Positions 62,273-64,000 of a stretch of 64,000 nucleotides of DNA are shown here, one piece after another; positions within the stretch are counted from its first letter, which is position 1; every line of letters begins with the position of its first letter. The notes under the pieces were generated by a model. It did not search any database, was not told where the DNA came from, and was given only the letters and a program-made list of their open reading frames with translations. The stretch covers positions 10,912,001 to 10,976,000 of the forward strand of contig NC_079884.1 of assembly GCF_029227915.1 (NCBI RefSeq). The letters are read 5' to 3'. A program made the translations under genes and the position numbers. Source of the DNA: Hydractinia symbiolongicarpus. Its lineage: Eukaryota; Cnidaria; Hydrozoa; Anthoathecata; Hydractiniidae.

Positions 62273-64000
62273 TTCCCATGCCATTATACTTTCGATAAAA
62301 TAATTTTTGACAAAGCTAGGAGTTGGAAACCTGTGGAAGCGAATTTGAAACCCACTATCAGCAAGATGCTTAGAAAGTTTTCATATTCTTCTTTAAGTTT
62401 AGTGATATCTAAATATTTTCTCAAATTGTTCTTGATTGGTTAAAATTGGGTTATTCGGGATTAACAATATTATTCAATCGCAGTTAACTATGCTATTTAC
62501 AAATGCGATACTTTCTTTTTATTATCACTAAGATTGGTGCATTAACAACCCATCATAAAGAGTGAATGTGTGGGCTACCCCTCACTTTGAATCACACCTC
62601 TAATGGTGTAATATTTTACTTTACCTAACGGCCCGTTGACAACTATGGTTTTGAAAACGTTTCAACTCTGTATTGGAAATGTCTTGTTAACAGAACTGGA
62701 TTACTATTATAGAAAAGCCGTTCTGAAACTCCTGGGAAACAGAGATACTGCAATATCTGTGCTAAATGGACACAAGAAAGTACATAACTTAACCTCAATC
62801 ACTATGGAAGTTTTACTGAAGTAATACACGGCGATACATACCAAGTGTATCAAAAACGATTACCACTACCACATGGTGCGGATCAAACAAAATGGATATT
62901 ATTCTATTTCTAACGAATTTAACATGTTATACATGATACATAGGTATGTCTTGTGTTATATTACACGATTGTCAACACAAACATTTGTTATGTCATCCCT
63001 ATTCCGTACCCACTCCTTTTTTTTAATAACATTTTAGTTCACAGAATTGCTCCGACATTTTTTTGGCACATAATCTTTGGATATGCTATTGGTTCGCCCG
63101 GCCCTTTGTTTGCACATTTGGCCCTGAAGAAACTACTCTCCGCGTGCCCCCTTCCCCCTTTTGCTTAATTTATTACGTAGCAGGCGTTAGACTGCTGCAG
63201 CAAATACAGTTAACTTGAACCATGGGCGTTTTTGCTTGCGCAATGTTTTTGGTAAATCTTTTACTTTCGCATGGCATATCTTTGGTTAACCTGTGTCTCC
63301 AGAGTTCGTATACACAAGAAGGAAGGACGTCTGAGTACTATTACGTTACCCTTTGCCCTTTCTAGTGAGACCTTTATCCGTGTGTGTAAATTTTTTCAAC
63401 TGTTTGCACTGACCATACATGCTAGCTCGGCTGTCAGCCTAATTTTTAATTTATCTACATTATCCCTAGGTGCGCATGTTCCACGTCTCTACCACGGCCC
63501 CTCTGCCTTGTTTTGTATTCGCTACCCACAAGATTTATATTACGTCACTTACCCGCGACGCAGTGGTTTTATCAACCAATCAAAATCTGACCATACAGGT
63601 GCAATTTAACTTAGAAATATAATTCACTTGACTTAGTTTTCTTTAGCAATGAAAAAACACGTTTTTTCCCTTCCCTTAAACTTCGCTAATCACCACACGT
63701 GGTTTTGTATATTTCGCTTACCAATTATGTTAAGCATGGCTAACAAAAAAATCGAAAAGGAATTATACAGATTTGCCATAATGATCGACCGCTAACACCA
63801 GATCGGGTAGCTTTGATTCTGACCAGGCCCGGTTTTATTTTTGATATTTGATGGAAAAAGCGTGTGTACCGTGAACCATCACATTTTTAAAATCGTTTCC
63901 TCAAAAAAGCTATTTTTTTAAAAATATCGCTAGTTCCCCTATTTAGCTGCTTGAAAGGTGTGCAAACCTAGTGACTACATCTAGTCGTCTTAAGTTTTTA
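62273..64000. other. Unannotated end of window
   Basis: Open frames at 62252-62443, 62636-62824, 62953-63168 and 63271-63609 have no family resemblance or splice support. No gene claimed. Confidence 0.4.

Noticed and set aside
63271-63609. 112-codon + frame near the window end
   Set aside because: No motif, no exon signals, biased hydrophobic/basic composition typical of chance frames.

Overview
This is eukaryotic, AT-rich genomic DNA with intron-split genes (GT..AG junctions), abundant short inverted-repeat transposons and very long microsatellites. The gene families (XPNPEP3, a class A receptor, otopetrin, a Tctex-type dynein light chain, chitin-binding secreted protein) make it an animal. 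Base composition, compact genes and the 'TTCGCGAA' and 'CTCGTCCCCAG' dispersed elements suggest a cnidarian, perhaps a hydrozoan; the taxon is my inference.

Layout. 1-1.4 kb: last three exons of an XPNPEP3-like aminopeptidase (+). 2.6-5.6 kb: parts of a secreted/single-pass membrane protein (-). 8.3-12.4 kb: five-exon, about 752-residue unrecognised protein (+). 17.7-18.7 kb: intronless GPCR with a near-perfect Kozak context (+). 21.3-22.1 and 23.5-24.0 kb: two minisatellites (21-bp and 14-bp units). 24.6-33.9 kb: a large multi-exon gene (-) that starts with an acylation-type N terminus (MGSGCS) and carries about five copies of one domain; its last exon has an apparent frameshift. 35.2-37.6 kb: decayed PIF/Harbinger element. 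39.2-39.8 kb: diverged tandem duplication. 40.7 kb: integrase fragment. 41.07-42.2 kb: long hairpin, Helitron-like terminus and a perfect (GACA)223 tract. 43.2 and 48.2 kb: two MITEs flanked by TA. 44.1-45.5 kb: otopetrin pseudogene (+). 48.9-50.9 kb: cysteine-rich secreted protein gene with two alternative or duplicated terminal exons and a (TTC) tract of about 500 bp in its intron. 52.1-52.9 kb: Tctex-type dynein light chain (-). 55.2-56.2 kb: four-exon secreted protein with two chitin-binding-like domains (-). 60.9-62.3 kb: two opposed PIF/Harbinger N-terminal remnants. The rest is non-coding or unrecognised.

No operon or shared pathway links these genes. The two points I would follow first are the tandem-domain acylated protein at 24.6-33.9 kb and the two cysteine-rich exons at 49.8 and 50.6 kb that share a framework and splice phase. 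Exon models were built by eye from splice sites, phases and paralogous alignment inside the window; none is backed by transcripts.
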